Shown here one piece after another: positions 37,099 to 45,616 of a stretch of DNA of 64,000 nt. The DNA is from Variovorax sp. S12S4. GTDB lineage: Bacteria; Pseudomonadota; Gammaproteobacteria; Burkholderiales; Burkholderiaceae_C. Under the pieces are notes generated by a model. That model saw nothing but the letters and a program-made list of their open reading frames with translations, ran no database searches and was not told where the DNA came from. Every line of letters begins with the position of its first letter. Positions within the stretch are counted from its first letter, which is position 1. The stretch is from positions 1,589,001 through 1,653,000 of the forward strand of contig NZ_JALPKR020000002.1 of NCBI RefSeq assembly GCF_023195515.1, in the 5' to 3' direction. The position numbers and the translations under genes were made by a program.

Positions 37099-38094
37099 CT
37101 AGTCGATCTTGGCGCCCGAAGCTTTCACCACCGCGCCCATCGCATCCCAGTCCGCGCGCAGCAGCTTCTGAAAATCCTCGGCGCTCTGCGTGCGGGGCTC
37201 CACGCCCAAGCGCTTGAAGCGCTCCTGGATCACCGGATCGGCCAGCACCTTGTTGGTGGCCGCGTTCAGGCGCTCGACCTCGGCCTTGGGCGTGCCGGCA
37301 GGTGCGAGCAGGCCGATCCATGAATCGAAGGCGTAGCCCGGCAGCCCGCTCTCGGCCACCGTCGGCAGGCTGGGCAGGAACGGGCTGCGCGCCTTGCCGG
37401 TGGACGCGAGCAGCTTCATGCGCGGGTCCGCCTGGAAACCCATCACGCCGATGCTCGAGGAGATGACCGCCTGCACGCGCCCCGCGAGCACTTCGTTTAC
37501 CGCCTCGCCCGTGGACTTGGTCGGGATGTGCGTCATCTCCAGCCCCGCCTTGGCGAGGAAAGACGCCATTGCAAGATGCGTGGCGCTGCCGTTGCCGGCC
37601 GAGGCGTAGTTGTACTTGCCCGGGTTGGCCTTCACCTCCTTGATGAAGTCGGCCGTGCTCGACACGTTGAGCCCGCTCGCCACCGCCAGCACATAGCCCG
37701 CGTTGCCGATGTTGGCCACGCCCACGAAATCCTTCAGCGGGTCGTACGAGAGCTTGCTGTACAGAAAGCCGGCGATGTTGTGGCTCGCGGCGGCGAGCAC
37801 CAGCGTGTTGCCGTCCGCCGGCGCCTTGGCCACGGCCGCCGCGCCCACGGTGCCGCCCGCGCCCGCGCGGTTCTCGACAACGGCGCTGGCATTGAGCGCC
37901 GCGCCAAGCTCGGCATTGAAGGCGCGCGCCACGGTGTCTTGCACCGCACCGGTGCCGAAGGGCACGACGATGTGGATCACGCGCTGTTGCGCGTGAACGG
38001 GTGCGAGGGCACCCACGGCCATGGCAGCTGCAAGGGCAGCGAGCGAACGTCGGGTGAACAGGGTCGGGGTCATTAGGGTGGCCGCTTTCATCAT
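37099..38094 (-). CDS. Bug-family tripartite tricarboxylate transporter binding protein
   Basis: 331-residue periplasmic binding protein. The signal peptide ends near ALAPVHAQQ. Motifs: VIHIVVPFGTGAVQDTVAR (a GTGAVQ variant of the usual PGG), VVENRAGAGGTVG and YNYASAGNGSATHLAMA. It is 16 bp downstream of the M20 hydrolase gene and probably co-transcribed with it, so it may bind the N-acyl amino acid or other amide that the hydrolase cleaves (inference). Confidence 0.9.
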   Translation of the reverse strand: MMKAATLMTPTLFTRRSLAALAAAMAVGALAPVHAQQRVIHIVVPFGTGAVQDTVARAFNAELGAALNASAVVENRAGAGGTVGAAAVAKAPADGNTLVLAAASHNIAGFLYSKLSYDPLKDFVGVANIGNAGYVLAVASGLNVSSTADFIKEVKANPGKYNYASAGNGSATHLAMASFLAKAGLEMTHIPTKSTGEAVNEVLAGRVQAVISSSIGVMGFQADPRMKLLASTGKARSPFLPSLPTVAESGLPGYAFDSWIGLLAPAGTPKAEVERLNAATNKVLADPVIQERFKRLGVEPRTQSAEDFQKLLRADWDAMGAVVKASGAKID

Positions 38095-38110
38095 CGTTGG
38101 CAGTAAAAAA

Positions 38111-39316
38111 TCAGGCGCCCGACGGCAGCCAGCGCTGTACCAGCTTCACGAAGTAGCTGGCGCCGATCGGAATGATCTCGTCGTTGAAGTCGAACGAGGT
38201 GTTGTGGATGATGCAAGGGCCGGGCCCGTGGCCGTCGAGCCGATGGTCGCCGTCGCCATTGCCCAGGAAGGCGTAGCAGCCGGGCCGCGCAAGCAGCATG
38301 TGCGCAAAGTCTTCGGCGCCCATCACGGCAGGAAAGTTGTCGGTCACCATGTCGTCGCCCACCACCTCGCGCATCACGCCGGCGGCAAAGCGCGCCTCGG
38401 CCGCGTGGTTGACCACCGGCGGCGAAGAGCGGTTGAAGAAAACCTCCGCCGTACAGCCATGCGCCGCGGCCACGCCGGCGGCCACTTCACGCAGGCGCGC
38501 CTCGATCTTGTCGATGGCTTCGATCGAAAAGGTGCGGATGGTACCGCCGACCGTCGCCACGTCGGGAATCACGTTGGACGCATCGGAACCCTGCAGCTGC
38601 GTGACCGCGAGCAGGGCACGCTCGGTGCTCGGAATGGTGCGCGGCACGATGGTCTGCAGCTGCTGCGCCAGCGTGACCACCGCGGCCACCGGGTCGATGC
38701 CGGTGTGCGGCATCGAGGCGTGCGTGCCGCGCCCCCGCACGGTGATCTTGTAGGTATTGCTCGACGCCATCAGCGCGCCTTCGTTGAGCGCGAAGCGGCC
38801 CACGTCGCCCACCGGAAAGTTGTGCAGCGCAAAGACCGCGTCGCACGGGAAGCGGTCGAACAGGCCGTCCTGGATCATCTTCTTGGCGCCGGCCTTGCCC
38901 ATCTCCTCGGCCGGCTGGAAGATGAAATGCACCGTGCCATCGAAATCATTTGGCCCCTGCTGCGACAGGTGCCAGGCCGCGGCCAGCAACATGGTGGTGT
39001 GGCCGTCATGGCCGCAGGCGTGCATGCGGCCGGCATGCGTGGACTTGTGGGCGAACTCGTTGGCCTCGTTCAGAGGCAGCGCATCCATGTCGGCGCGCAG
39101 GCCGATGGTGCGCGAGCTGGTGCCCTTGCGCAGCACGCCCACAAGGCCGGTGCCGGCAATGCCGCGGTGCACCTCGATGCCCCACTCGGCGAGCAGGCCC
39201 GCGACCTTTTCGGAGGTTCGGTGCTCTTCGAAACCGAGTTCAGGGTGGGCGTGAATGTCGCGTCGGATGTCGACGAAGCGGGAGACGTTGGCGGCGAAGG
39301 AATCGACGATGTTCAT
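38111..39316 (-). CDS. M20 family amidohydrolase (hippurate hydrolase-like)
   Basis: 401-residue metal-dependent aminoacylase of the hippurate hydrolase/IAA-amino acid hydrolase group. Motifs: RRDIHAHPELGFEE, LRADMDALPL, MHACGHDGHTTMLLAAA (metal-binding) and QPAEEMGKAGAKKMI, with the dimerisation (lid) domain at about 180-300. The enzyme releases an amino acid from N-acyl or N-aryl conjugates. It is first in a two-gene transcript with a Bug protein. The symbol hipO is not used, to avoid confusion with the unrelated hipBA genes next door. Confidence 0.92.
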   Translation of the reverse strand: MNIVDSFAANVSRFVDIRRDIHAHPELGFEEHRTSEKVAGLLAEWGIEVHRGIAGTGLVGVLRKGTSSRTIGLRADMDALPLNEANEFAHKSTHAGRMHACGHDGHTTMLLAAAWHLSQQGPNDFDGTVHFIFQPAEEMGKAGAKKMIQDGLFDRFPCDAVFALHNFPVGDVGRFALNEGALMASSNTYKITVRGRGTHASMPHTGIDPVAAVVTLAQQLQTIVPRTIPSTERALLAVTQLQGSDASNVIPDVATVGGTIRTFSIEAIDKIEARLREVAAGVAAAHGCTAEVFFNRSSPPVVNHAAEARFAAGVMREVVGDDMVTDNFPAVMGAEDFAHMLLARPGCYAFLGNGDGDHRLDGHGPGPCIIHNTSFDFNDEIIPIGASYFVKLVQRWLPSGA

Positions 39317-39338
39317 GAGGATGGGGGCTGCAGCGGAG

Positions 39339-39355
39339 TCGTTCGGAGCGAACGA
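39339..39355. promoter_or_regulatory. Inverted repeat upstream of the M20 hydrolase gene
   Basis: TCGTTCG-GAG-CGAACGA, 7-bp arms, 23-39 bp upstream of the M20 start and 75 bp past the end of the pirin gene. It could be an operator for the hydrolase/Bug transcript or a weak terminator of the pirin gene; no T-run follows, so an operator is slightly preferred. Confidence 0.4.
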
Positions 39356-39429
39356 TTCTGGCGCAGCTGCCCATCGAGCGCACGCTGGTTTGCGCTACAC
39401 AAGCACAACCAACGGGCGCGAACACAGGC

Positions 39430-40296
39430 TCAGGCGAGCCGGCCTTCCTGCCGCAATCGCGCCCCGATGCGGCGGATCTCGGCCTCGCCCTGGTCCAGTG
39501 CGGCCTTGCTCGTATGCACCGAGTAGTGGCCCATCACCAGTTCATGCGGATGCTTCACGGCCGAGCCCAACACGAAAGACGTGTCGCCGCGCGCCACGAA
39601 GTCGATGGTCGCGCCGGACTCTTCGAACACCGCCAGCTCGCCCGTGCCGATGGGTTCGCCGCCGGTACCCGTGCCGAGGCGGCCCGCGCTCACCGCCACC
39701 CAGCCTACGGTGTGGCCGGCGGGCGGCGTGTAGCGCCAATGCTCGCCGTCCTTCAGCTGAACGGCCAGGTAGTTCATCGGCGCCGGTGCCGGAATGGGGC
39801 TTTGCGCTGCGCCGTAGCGGCCGAGCAGCACGCGCGCCGGGCCTTCCTTCGGCACCTGCGAGGGCGCCAGATACATGCTCTGGGCCAGCGCGTTTTCTTC
39901 CGCAGCCGGCAAGGCCACCCAGAGCTGGAAGCCTTGCACGCGCTTGGTGCCGGGCGCGGGCGCGCCGTCGTGCCATACGCCGTTGCCGGCGCGCATCCAC
40001 TCGACCCCACCGGCCCGCAGCACGCCCTGCTCGCCGGTCGTGTCTTCGTACAGCGTGTCGCCTTCGATCAGCCAGGTGAGCGTTGCAATGCCCGAGTGCG
40101 GGTGCATGCCGAAGCCCTTGTGGTCGCCCGTGGTGTCGAAACCGAAGAGGTCCAGGAACACGAACGGCTTCAGAAACTCGCCCAGGTCGCCCGGGCTCAT
40201 GAGCCGGACGATCGGCCCGTGCTGCGAGCCGAACGTGCGGTAGACGATGGCGCGGGCCGCGGTGGCGGCAGGGGTAATGGCGGTTGCGGCGGTCAT
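39430..40296 (-). CDS. Pirin family protein
   Basis: 288-residue bicupin of the pirin family. The N-terminal cupin has the metal-binding pattern FGMHPHSGIATLTWLIEG and VEWMRAGNGVWHDG; the C-terminal cupin (about 160-260) is degenerate. Some bacterial pirins have quercetin dioxygenase activity and others regulate metabolic enzymes. The ATG at 40296 has a 4-bp overlap with the upstream FMN reductase gene, so the two are coupled and probably act together in a redox process. A LysR gene is divergent from the pair. Confidence 0.9.
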   Translation of the reverse strand: MTAATAITPAATAARAIVYRTFGSQHGPIVRLMSPGDLGEFLKPFVFLDLFGFDTTGDHKGFGMHPHSGIATLTWLIEGDTLYEDTTGEQGVLRAGGVEWMRAGNGVWHDGAPAPGTKRVQGFQLWVALPAAEENALAQSMYLAPSQVPKEGPARVLLGRYGAAQSPIPAPAPMNYLAVQLKDGEHWRYTPPAGHTVGWVAVSAGRLGTGTGGEPIGTGELAVFEESGATIDFVARGDTSFVLGSAVKHPHELVMGHYSVHTSKAALDQGEAEIRRIGARLRQEGRLA

Positions 40297-40883
40297 GCGG
40301 CCTCCCTGGCGGTCTTCAGCGCCTTGGTCCACCACGCGAGGTCGTCGAGCATGCCGCTGGCGGCCTGCGCCAGGTGCGGAAAGTCGTCGAAGGTCTTGCC
40401 CTGCTGCCAGATGCCGAGAAACTCGACCATGCCGATGTGCACCGCGTTGCGCACCGGCGCCATCTGCATCTCGACGGCGACGAGCCGCAGTTGCTCCACT
40501 GCACGCGCAGCCCCCACACCGCCGTAGCCCACAAAGGCGATCGGCTTGCGGATGAACTCCTTGTAGGCCCAGTCGATAGCGTTCTTCAGCACCGCGCTCG
40601 GGCCGTGGTTGTATTCGGGCGTGACGACGATCAGCCCGTCGAGCGTGTCCAGCTTGGCGGCCCACCGTTGCGCGGCTTCGTTCTTTACCGGGCCCCAGGC
40701 CGGCGCGCCCGCTTCGTTGAAGAAGGGCAGCGGATGGTCGCGCAGGTCGATCAGTTCGAACGACAGATCGGTGCGCTGCCTGGCCAGTTCGTAAATCCAA
40801 TGCGCGGGCTTTTCGCCGAAGCGGCCTTCGCGGGTCGAGCCGATGATGATTCCGATGCGGGGTGGTTGTTGTTGCGAGGTCAT
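40293..40883 (-). CDS. NADPH-dependent FMN reductase family protein
   Basis: 196-residue flavodoxin-fold oxidoreductase. FMN-binding motifs are IGIIIGSTREGRFGEKPA (phosphate loop) and VVTPEYNHGPSAVLKNAIDWAYKEF (isoalloxazine contact). The family reduces FMN, quinones or azo compounds. It is the first gene of the FMN reductase-pirin pair and is divergent from a LysR regulator that probably controls both. Confidence 0.92.
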   Translation of the reverse strand: MTSQQQPPRIGIIIGSTREGRFGEKPAHWIYELARQRTDLSFELIDLRDHPLPFFNEAGAPAWGPVKNEAAQRWAAKLDTLDGLIVVTPEYNHGPSAVLKNAIDWAYKEFIRKPIAFVGYGGVGAARAVEQLRLVAVEMQMAPVRNAVHIGMVEFLGIWQQGKTFDDFPHLAQAASGMLDDLAWWTKALKTAREAA

Positions 40884-40968
40884 GGGTACAAGGTTAGGGT
40901 TGCACCCATTGATCGACTAGACGGCAGAATCGGATTTCACTCGTCCATTTGCAGAAGGAATTGCCGCC

Positions 40969-41901
40969 ATGCTCGACCTCAACGACATCGCCATGTTCGT
41001 GCAGGTGGTGCGCCACGGCAGCTTTGCCGGGGCGGCGCGCCGGCTGGGCCTACCGCCCAACACGGTGAGCCGGCGCATCCAGCAACTGGAGGCCCAGCTG
41101 GGCACGCGGCTGATGCAGCGCTCCACCCGCAAGCTCACCCTCACCAGCGCGGGCCAGGCTTTTCACGAGCGCTGCGCGGGCGCGGTCGACGGGCTGGTGG
41201 AGGCTGGGCAAGAGCTGATGACCGGCAGCCGCGAGCCGAGTGGCCTGATCCGCGTGGCGGCAACGGCCGATTTCTTCGACTTCTTTCCCATGGAGTGGGT
41301 GGCCGACTTTCTGGCCGCGCATCCGCTGGTGCGCGTCGACTTCGTGCTCAGCGACGCCAAGGCCGACCTGATCGCCGAACAGATCGACATCGCGTTCCGC
41401 GGCGGCGAACTGCCCGATTCAGGCTATATCGCCCGCAAGCTCCTGAACGCCCTGACCGACGGCATGGTCGCCAGCCCCGCCTACCTTGCCGCGCGCGGTG
41501 CACCCGCCAACTTGCAAGACTTGGCGGCGAACCACGACTGCGTGACCTCGCCGCATCCCAGCGGCCGCACCATCTGGCGCATGGCGGGCCCTGACGGCGT
41601 GCAGGAAGAAGTGCAGGTCGCGGGCCGCTTCAGCGGCAACACCGCCCAGGCGCTGCGCAAGGCCGCAATCGCCGGACTGGGCGTCGCGCTGCTGCCGCCC
41701 ACGATGGCCCGGATCGACGTTCGGGCCGGCCGGCTCGTGCCGGTGCTGCCGCAATACCAGCGCACGGGGCAGGGGCTGAGCGTGCTGTATCCGAGCCGCA
41801 AGCACCTGCCGCTGGCGGTGTCGGCGTTCATCGGCATGGTGACGAAGAAGCTGAGTGCGGAGGAGACGTTGCCGGAGATGCTGCGGGTGGCGAAGACCTA
41901 G
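40969..41901 (+). CDS. LysR-type transcriptional regulator
   Basis: 310-residue LysR regulator beginning MLDLNDIAMFVQVVRHGSFAGAARRLGLPPNTVSRRIQQLEAQLG, the DhcR/CrgA-like subgroup. The effector domain (about 95-300) has DFFPMEWVADFLAAHPLVRVDF and RGGELPDSGYIARKL. It is divergent from the FMN reductase-pirin pair across 85 bp, so it likely regulates it, perhaps in response to quinones or electrophiles (inference). Confidence 0.92.
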   Translation: MLDLNDIAMFVQVVRHGSFAGAARRLGLPPNTVSRRIQQLEAQLGTRLMQRSTRKLTLTSAGQAFHERCAGAVDGLVEAGQELMTGSREPSGLIRVAATADFFDFFPMEWVADFLAAHPLVRVDFVLSDAKADLIAEQIDIAFRGGELPDSGYIARKLLNALTDGMVASPAYLAARGAPANLQDLAANHDCVTSPHPSGRTIWRMAGPDGVQEEVQVAGRFSGNTAQALRKAAIAGLGVALLPPTMARIDVRAGRLVPVLPQYQRTGQGLSVLYPSRKHLPLAVSAFIGMVTKKLSAEETLPEMLRVAKT

Positions 41902-41938
41902 CCTCACCGGCCGATCGATTTGCACAGAAAATGCCTTC

Positions 41939-42415
41939 ATGAAAATCGAAAAAGACACCGTCGTCACCCTCAAGTACAAGGTCGCCGACGCCCAGGGCAA
42001 GCTCATCGAAGCCAGCCCCGAGCCGATGGCCTACCTGCATGGCGGGTACGAGAACACGCTGCCCAAGATCGAGGAAGCGCTCGATGGCAAGGAAAAGGGC
42101 TACCAGACCACGCTCAACCTTGCGCCTGAAGACGCCTTCGGCCTGCGCGACGAATCGCTGGTGCGCAGCATTCCCAAGGCCGAGTTTCCGCCGGGCGTGA
42201 AGGTGGGTGGACAGCTGCAGGGGCGGCTCGACGACGGCACCGAGCACGTTTTCACGGTAATGAAGATCAAGGGCCCGGTGGTGCTGCTCGACGGCAACCA
42301 TCCGTGGGCGGGCAAGGCGTTGAAGTTCAGCCTCCAGGTGACGGACGTGCGCGCCGCGCTGCCGGTGGAGATCGAGCATCGTCACGTGCATGGGGCGCAC
42401 GGGCACCATCACTGA
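41939..42415 (+). CDS. FKBP-type peptidyl-prolyl isomerase, SlyD-like
   Basis: 158-residue cytoplasmic isomerase/chaperone. The FKBP part is MKIEKDTVVTLKYKVADAQGK with AYLHGGYENTLPKIEEAL; the inserted chaperone flap (about 70-125) contains EDAFGLRDESLVRSIPKAEFP. The C-terminus is short and His-rich (EIEHRHVHGAHGHHH), suggesting nickel or other metal binding as in SlyD. The ATG at 41939 is selected because it begins the FKBP fold. It lies 14 bp before the next gene. Confidence 0.92.
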   Translation: MKIEKDTVVTLKYKVADAQGKLIEASPEPMAYLHGGYENTLPKIEEALDGKEKGYQTTLNLAPEDAFGLRDESLVRSIPKAEFPPGVKVGGQLQGRLDDGTEHVFTVMKIKGPVVLLDGNHPWAGKALKFSLQVTDVRAALPVEIEHRHVHGAHGHHH

Positions 42416-42429
42416 TCCTTGATCGGATC

Positions 42430-43265
42430 ATGGATTTCCCGAACGCCTCCAACATCTCCAGTGTTTTCAGCGTCGTCGCGCCTCTACTGATCGGAGCGGC
42501 TTTCCTCTGGGTTGTGTGGCGCACCGAGTCGCGCCACGTGCTTTTAAGCCGCTTGTGGCAGTTGGTTCACGGGAAACAGGAAATCTCCGACCCACAGGTT
42601 CGCGCATTTGTTGATGAGCAAACGAGCCTTATCTCATTTCGCATGTTTGCCGGCGTGCCCGTTGCCAGTCTGAAGGAGGCGCATCAACTCATTGAATGGA
42701 CGAAGCTGAACGGAGTGCAGATGCGCACGTTGAGCATCTGTGGAGAACTCTTTGATCCGGAGCTTCGTCAAGTTCGCGTCCATAAGCTGCCGTCGCGCTT
42801 TTCGCAAGCGTTGAAGCTGGCCCGATTTTTTTCGTTGTCGCGATCGGTTGCGCGTGTGTGATGAGCCTCTTCTCGTCTCAGTCGCTTCTCGTGCTGAAGG
42901 GTACGCAGCGGTATTTCTGGGCGAGCCCAACTCAGATGAAGCCGGCTTGGCCTCTCAATGTCGAGGCATTGAGAGCGGACGACTGCTCGCAAGCTGCAGG
43001 TGCGAATGCCATGCGCACGTCGTTCAGCGAACAGGAAGTCAACATTCTTTGCGGCGTGCTGAAGTCCGAGGGTACGGCCGAGTTCATGAAGAAGGCGTTG
43101 AGCGAGCAGCGATGGTCTCTGATCATGTTGATTGGGCTAGCCCTGTGGCTCTCGTGGATAGGCCTGTTTTCATGGGCAGCCGGATCCGCGGCTCACAGGT
43201 TGGCAAAGCGGGGGATTGACCCATCTCTGCAAGGTTCCCAGTTGAGTTTGGAGCTGGGCGACTAG
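42430..43265 (+). CDS. Two-TM membrane protein of unknown function, apparent 1-nt deletion (possibly DUF6216-like)
   Basis: Two adjoining open frames (42430-42861 and from 42858) make one gene if one T is restored to the T7 run at 42826-42832. The joined product, about 278 residues, reads LARFFFVVAIGCACVMSLF at the junction, which restores a central membrane segment. It has an N-terminal segment (SVFSVVAPLLIGAAFLWVVW), the restored one and a third near the C-terminus (LIMLIGLALWLSWIGLFSWAAG). The sequence resembles proteins called DUF6216, from memory. Its GC content is visibly lower than its neighbours, suggesting recent acquisition. It ends 4 bp inside the convergent CYTH-CHAD gene. Confidence 0.6.
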
Positions 43266-44866
43266 CTACGCTTCTTCCAGAAGCGCCGCGCCTTCTCGAT
43301 CTTGCCCAGCGCCTTGCGGCACGCCTTTGCGCCGGCCGCATGGCGCGCGCTGAACCAGCCGACTGCGAACCATGCGCGCGCATCGCGCTCGGCGGCTTCG
43401 CGGTAGAGCGCCATTGCCACGGCTTCGTCGTTGAACTCGCCCAGCGCGTCTTGCGCCGGGCGCAGCCGCTTCAGGTAGCGCTCGGCGGCTGAATTTTTTC
43501 CGTCGTCCGCATCGGCGAAGAGCGGCGCCACGAATTCGGCCAGGTAGCGCAGGCGCTTGAGCCGCTTGCGGGTGCGATGCTGGTCTTCGGTGGGCAAGGA
43601 CTCGAAGCGCTGGCCGTCTCGGACGATCTGCTTGTGCAAACGCTGCAGGCGCTTGCGCAAGAAGCGGCGGGCATCGCCGGCATCCAGCGGCGCCGGTTGC
43701 TCCTGCTGCTGCGCAGCTTCTCCGGCTTTCGGCGCTTCCGCGTGCACCGCAGCGGTAAAGCCGATGAGCGAAACCAGCACCGACTGGAATGCCGGAGCGC
43801 GCACGATGTCGCCGGCTGACTGCGCGCCCGCCGCGCTCTGGTCTTCCGCGAGCGGATCGAACTCCGGCGCGCCCGCGCTGCGCAGTTGAGGCTGCGCCAG
43901 CTTCACGACCTGCTCGCGATCGCGCAGCGCGCCAAGGGCGCGAAAGGCTTCGACCAGGGGCGGCTCCCATTCGGTCGCGTCGAAAAGACCCGCGCTCGCA
44001 TCGAGCCCCGCGAGTTCGCGCAATGCGGTGCGCAGCCGGCGGATGCCGATGCGCAACTGGTGAATCTGTTCCTCATCTGTGCTGCCGGCCGCAATCTCGC
44101 TGGCGTTGGGCAGCATCTGGGCGAGGCAAGCCGCGACCACGGCTTGCTGGATGGTGCGGCCGTCGAGCTTGTTGTCTTTTTCATCGGCGAAGCGGGGCGG
44201 CTCGGCCTTGATGGCTGGCACGACCTCGAGCTTTGCCAGCAGCCGGGCGCCGCGTTCGGCCTTGGAAACGGTGCTGAACCACAGGCCATGCTGCTGCGAC
44301 CAGCGGCGCGCGAGCGCCACCAAGCCCGGCACATCGCCCCGCTTGAGTTCGAGCTCCAGTTCGCACACCGGCGATTCGCGCTGCTCGGGCGTGCCTGCGT
44401 GGGCGACGACCTTGCCGACGTCGAGTGCCAGCTCCACCACGGCGGCATTGGCGCCCGTGGTGCGCACGTCGCGCGTGAGCCGCACGATGTCCGTCGATTG
44501 GCGCTCGACCAGGGCCGCGCCGCTCTCGGCCAGCCCCTTGCCGAGCCGCTCGCCGACCGGCGTGCCCTGGTGGCGTTGCGGGTCGATCGTGGGCGATGCG
44601 CCGCCCGCCGCAGCGCCAAGATCGACGTTGTGTTCGAGCCGGTGCAAGGCGTTGTCGCCGGTGGCCTTGACGGTCTGCACCCAGCGCCGCCCTTCCTTGC
44701 GCAGGCGCAGCACGATGCCTTGCGCGGCCAGCGCCTGGTCGGCGGTGTCGAAATAGCGCGCCTGCAGCCGGGTGCGCACCACGGTGCCGCGCCGCATGGC
44801 CGCCTCGACCGGCTTCAGGCGCTCGGCGGGAATATGAAACTTGAACTCGATTTCCATGAGGGCCAT
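43262..44866 (-). CDS. CYTH and CHAD domain protein
   Basis: 534-residue protein. The N-terminal CYTH domain (about 1-205) begins MALMEIEFKFHIP, with the ExExK signature of triphosphate tunnel metalloenzymes and charged strands (TRLQARYFDTADQAL, VCELELELKRGD). The C-terminal CHAD domain (about 250-534) has conserved histidines and many basic residues (EEQIHQLRIGIRRLRTALREL, HRTRKRLKRLRYLAEF). CYTH domains hydrolyse triphosphates and CHAD domains bind polyphosphate, so a role in polyphosphate or triphosphate metabolism is likely. Start 44866 or 44857. Gene is intact. Confidence 0.92.
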   Translation of the reverse strand: MALMEIEFKFHIPAERLKPVEAAMRRGTVVRTRLQARYFDTADQALAAQGIVLRLRKEGRRWVQTVKATGDNALHRLEHNVDLGAAAGGASPTIDPQRHQGTPVGERLGKGLAESGAALVERQSTDIVRLTRDVRTTGANAAVVELALDVGKVVAHAGTPEQRESPVCELELELKRGDVPGLVALARRWSQQHGLWFSTVSKAERGARLLAKLEVVPAIKAEPPRFADEKDNKLDGRTIQQAVVAACLAQMLPNASEIAAGSTDEEQIHQLRIGIRRLRTALRELAGLDASAGLFDATEWEPPLVEAFRALGALRDREQVVKLAQPQLRSAGAPEFDPLAEDQSAAGAQSAGDIVRAPAFQSVLVSLIGFTAAVHAEAPKAGEAAQQQEQPAPLDAGDARRFLRKRLQRLHKQIVRDGQRFESLPTEDQHRTRKRLKRLRYLAEFVAPLFADADDGKNSAAERYLKRLRPAQDALGEFNDEAVAMALYREAAERDARAWFAVGWFSARHAAGAKACRKALGKIEKARRFWKKRS

Positions 44867-44944
44867 GATGCCCGCTCTTTTCCGCGCGGCGCCACTTCCG
44901 GGCGGGCCAGGGATGCCCCGCGATTCCGGGCTTGAAAAAATATG

Positions 44945-44989
44945 TGGACGCCGTCCATTTTCTTTGATATCTTTTGTGGACGGCGTACA
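44945..44989. promoter_or_regulatory. Two tandem 13-bp palindromes, candidate TetR-type operators
   Basis: TGGACGCCGTCCA (44945-44957, perfect palindrome) and TGGACGGCGTACA (44977-44989, near-palindrome) are related, with centres 32 bp (three helical turns) apart. The AT-rich stretch between them (TTTTCTTTGATATCTTT) looks like a promoter core. They lie 54 bp and more upstream of the VOC gene. The consensus fits TetR-type repressors, but no such regulator gene is adjacent. Confidence 0.65.
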
Positions 44990-45042
44990 CAACACGCCGG
45001 CAAACCACCCGATCCACTCTTCATCGACACAGGAAGACAACC

Positions 45043-45459
45043 ATGGCCAACAAGCAAATCTTCGTGAACCTCCCCGTCAAGAACCTGGAAAAGTCCAAGG
45101 CATTCTTTGCCGCGCTGGGCTACACCTTCAACGAGCAATTCACCGACGCCAACGCGGCGTGCATGGTGATCAACGAAGGCAGCATCCACGCCATGCTGCT
45201 GGCCGAAGACTTCTTCAAGACCTTTACCGACAAGAGCCTCACCGACACCAGCAAGAGCACCGAGGTGCTGCTGTGCCTGTCTTGCGAAAGCCGCGCCGAA
45301 GTCGACGAGATGGTGGCCAAGGCGGTGGCCGCTGGCGGCACGGTGCCGCGCGCGCCGCAGGACTACGGCTTCATGTACGGCCACGGCTTCCAGGACATCG
45401 ACGGCCACCTGTGGGAGCTGAGCTTCATGGACCCGAACGCCGAGATGCCCCCGCAGTAA
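45043..45459 (+). CDS. VOC (glyoxalase/bleomycin resistance) family protein
   Basis: 138-residue protein of the vicinal oxygen chelate fold (NLPVKNLEKSKAFFAALGY, DIDGHLWELSFMD). The terminal Glu (WELSFMD) and an earlier Asn/Gln position may bind a metal. Members include glyoxalases, antibiotic-binding proteins and dioxygenases; this one resembles small uncharacterised VOC proteins. A good site, AGGAAG, lies 7 nt before the ATG. Paired operator-like palindromes upstream suggest tight regulation. Confidence 0.9.
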   Translation: MANKQIFVNLPVKNLEKSKAFFAALGYTFNEQFTDANAACMVINEGSIHAMLLAEDFFKTFTDKSLTDTSKSTEVLLCLSCESRAEVDEMVAKAVAAGGTVPRAPQDYGFMYGHGFQDIDGHLWELSFMDPNAEMPPQ

Positions 45460-45616
45460 GGTTCGGCCGAAGAGAACGAGAACGATGCCCATCGTTCCAT
45501 ATGCGCTCTTCACTGTTGCACGGAAGGCACCTTCCTTAAAGCACGTTCGCCCCGATATTCCGAAGAACAGTGCTGCCGCGCGTTCCGCGGCGCGATCAAC
45601 GGAAAGGAATATCGAG

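Noticed and set aside
42430..42861. Two separate genes (143 and 135 codons) with overlapping ends.
   Set aside because: The junction lies in a T-run, and adding one base restores a continuous membrane segment; one frameshifted gene is simpler.
45485..45616. An N-terminal extension of the larger pirin from the ATG at 45485.
   Set aside because: The added residues are Arg/Ala-rich and unlike pirins, and the GTG at 45617 has a far better ribosome-binding site.
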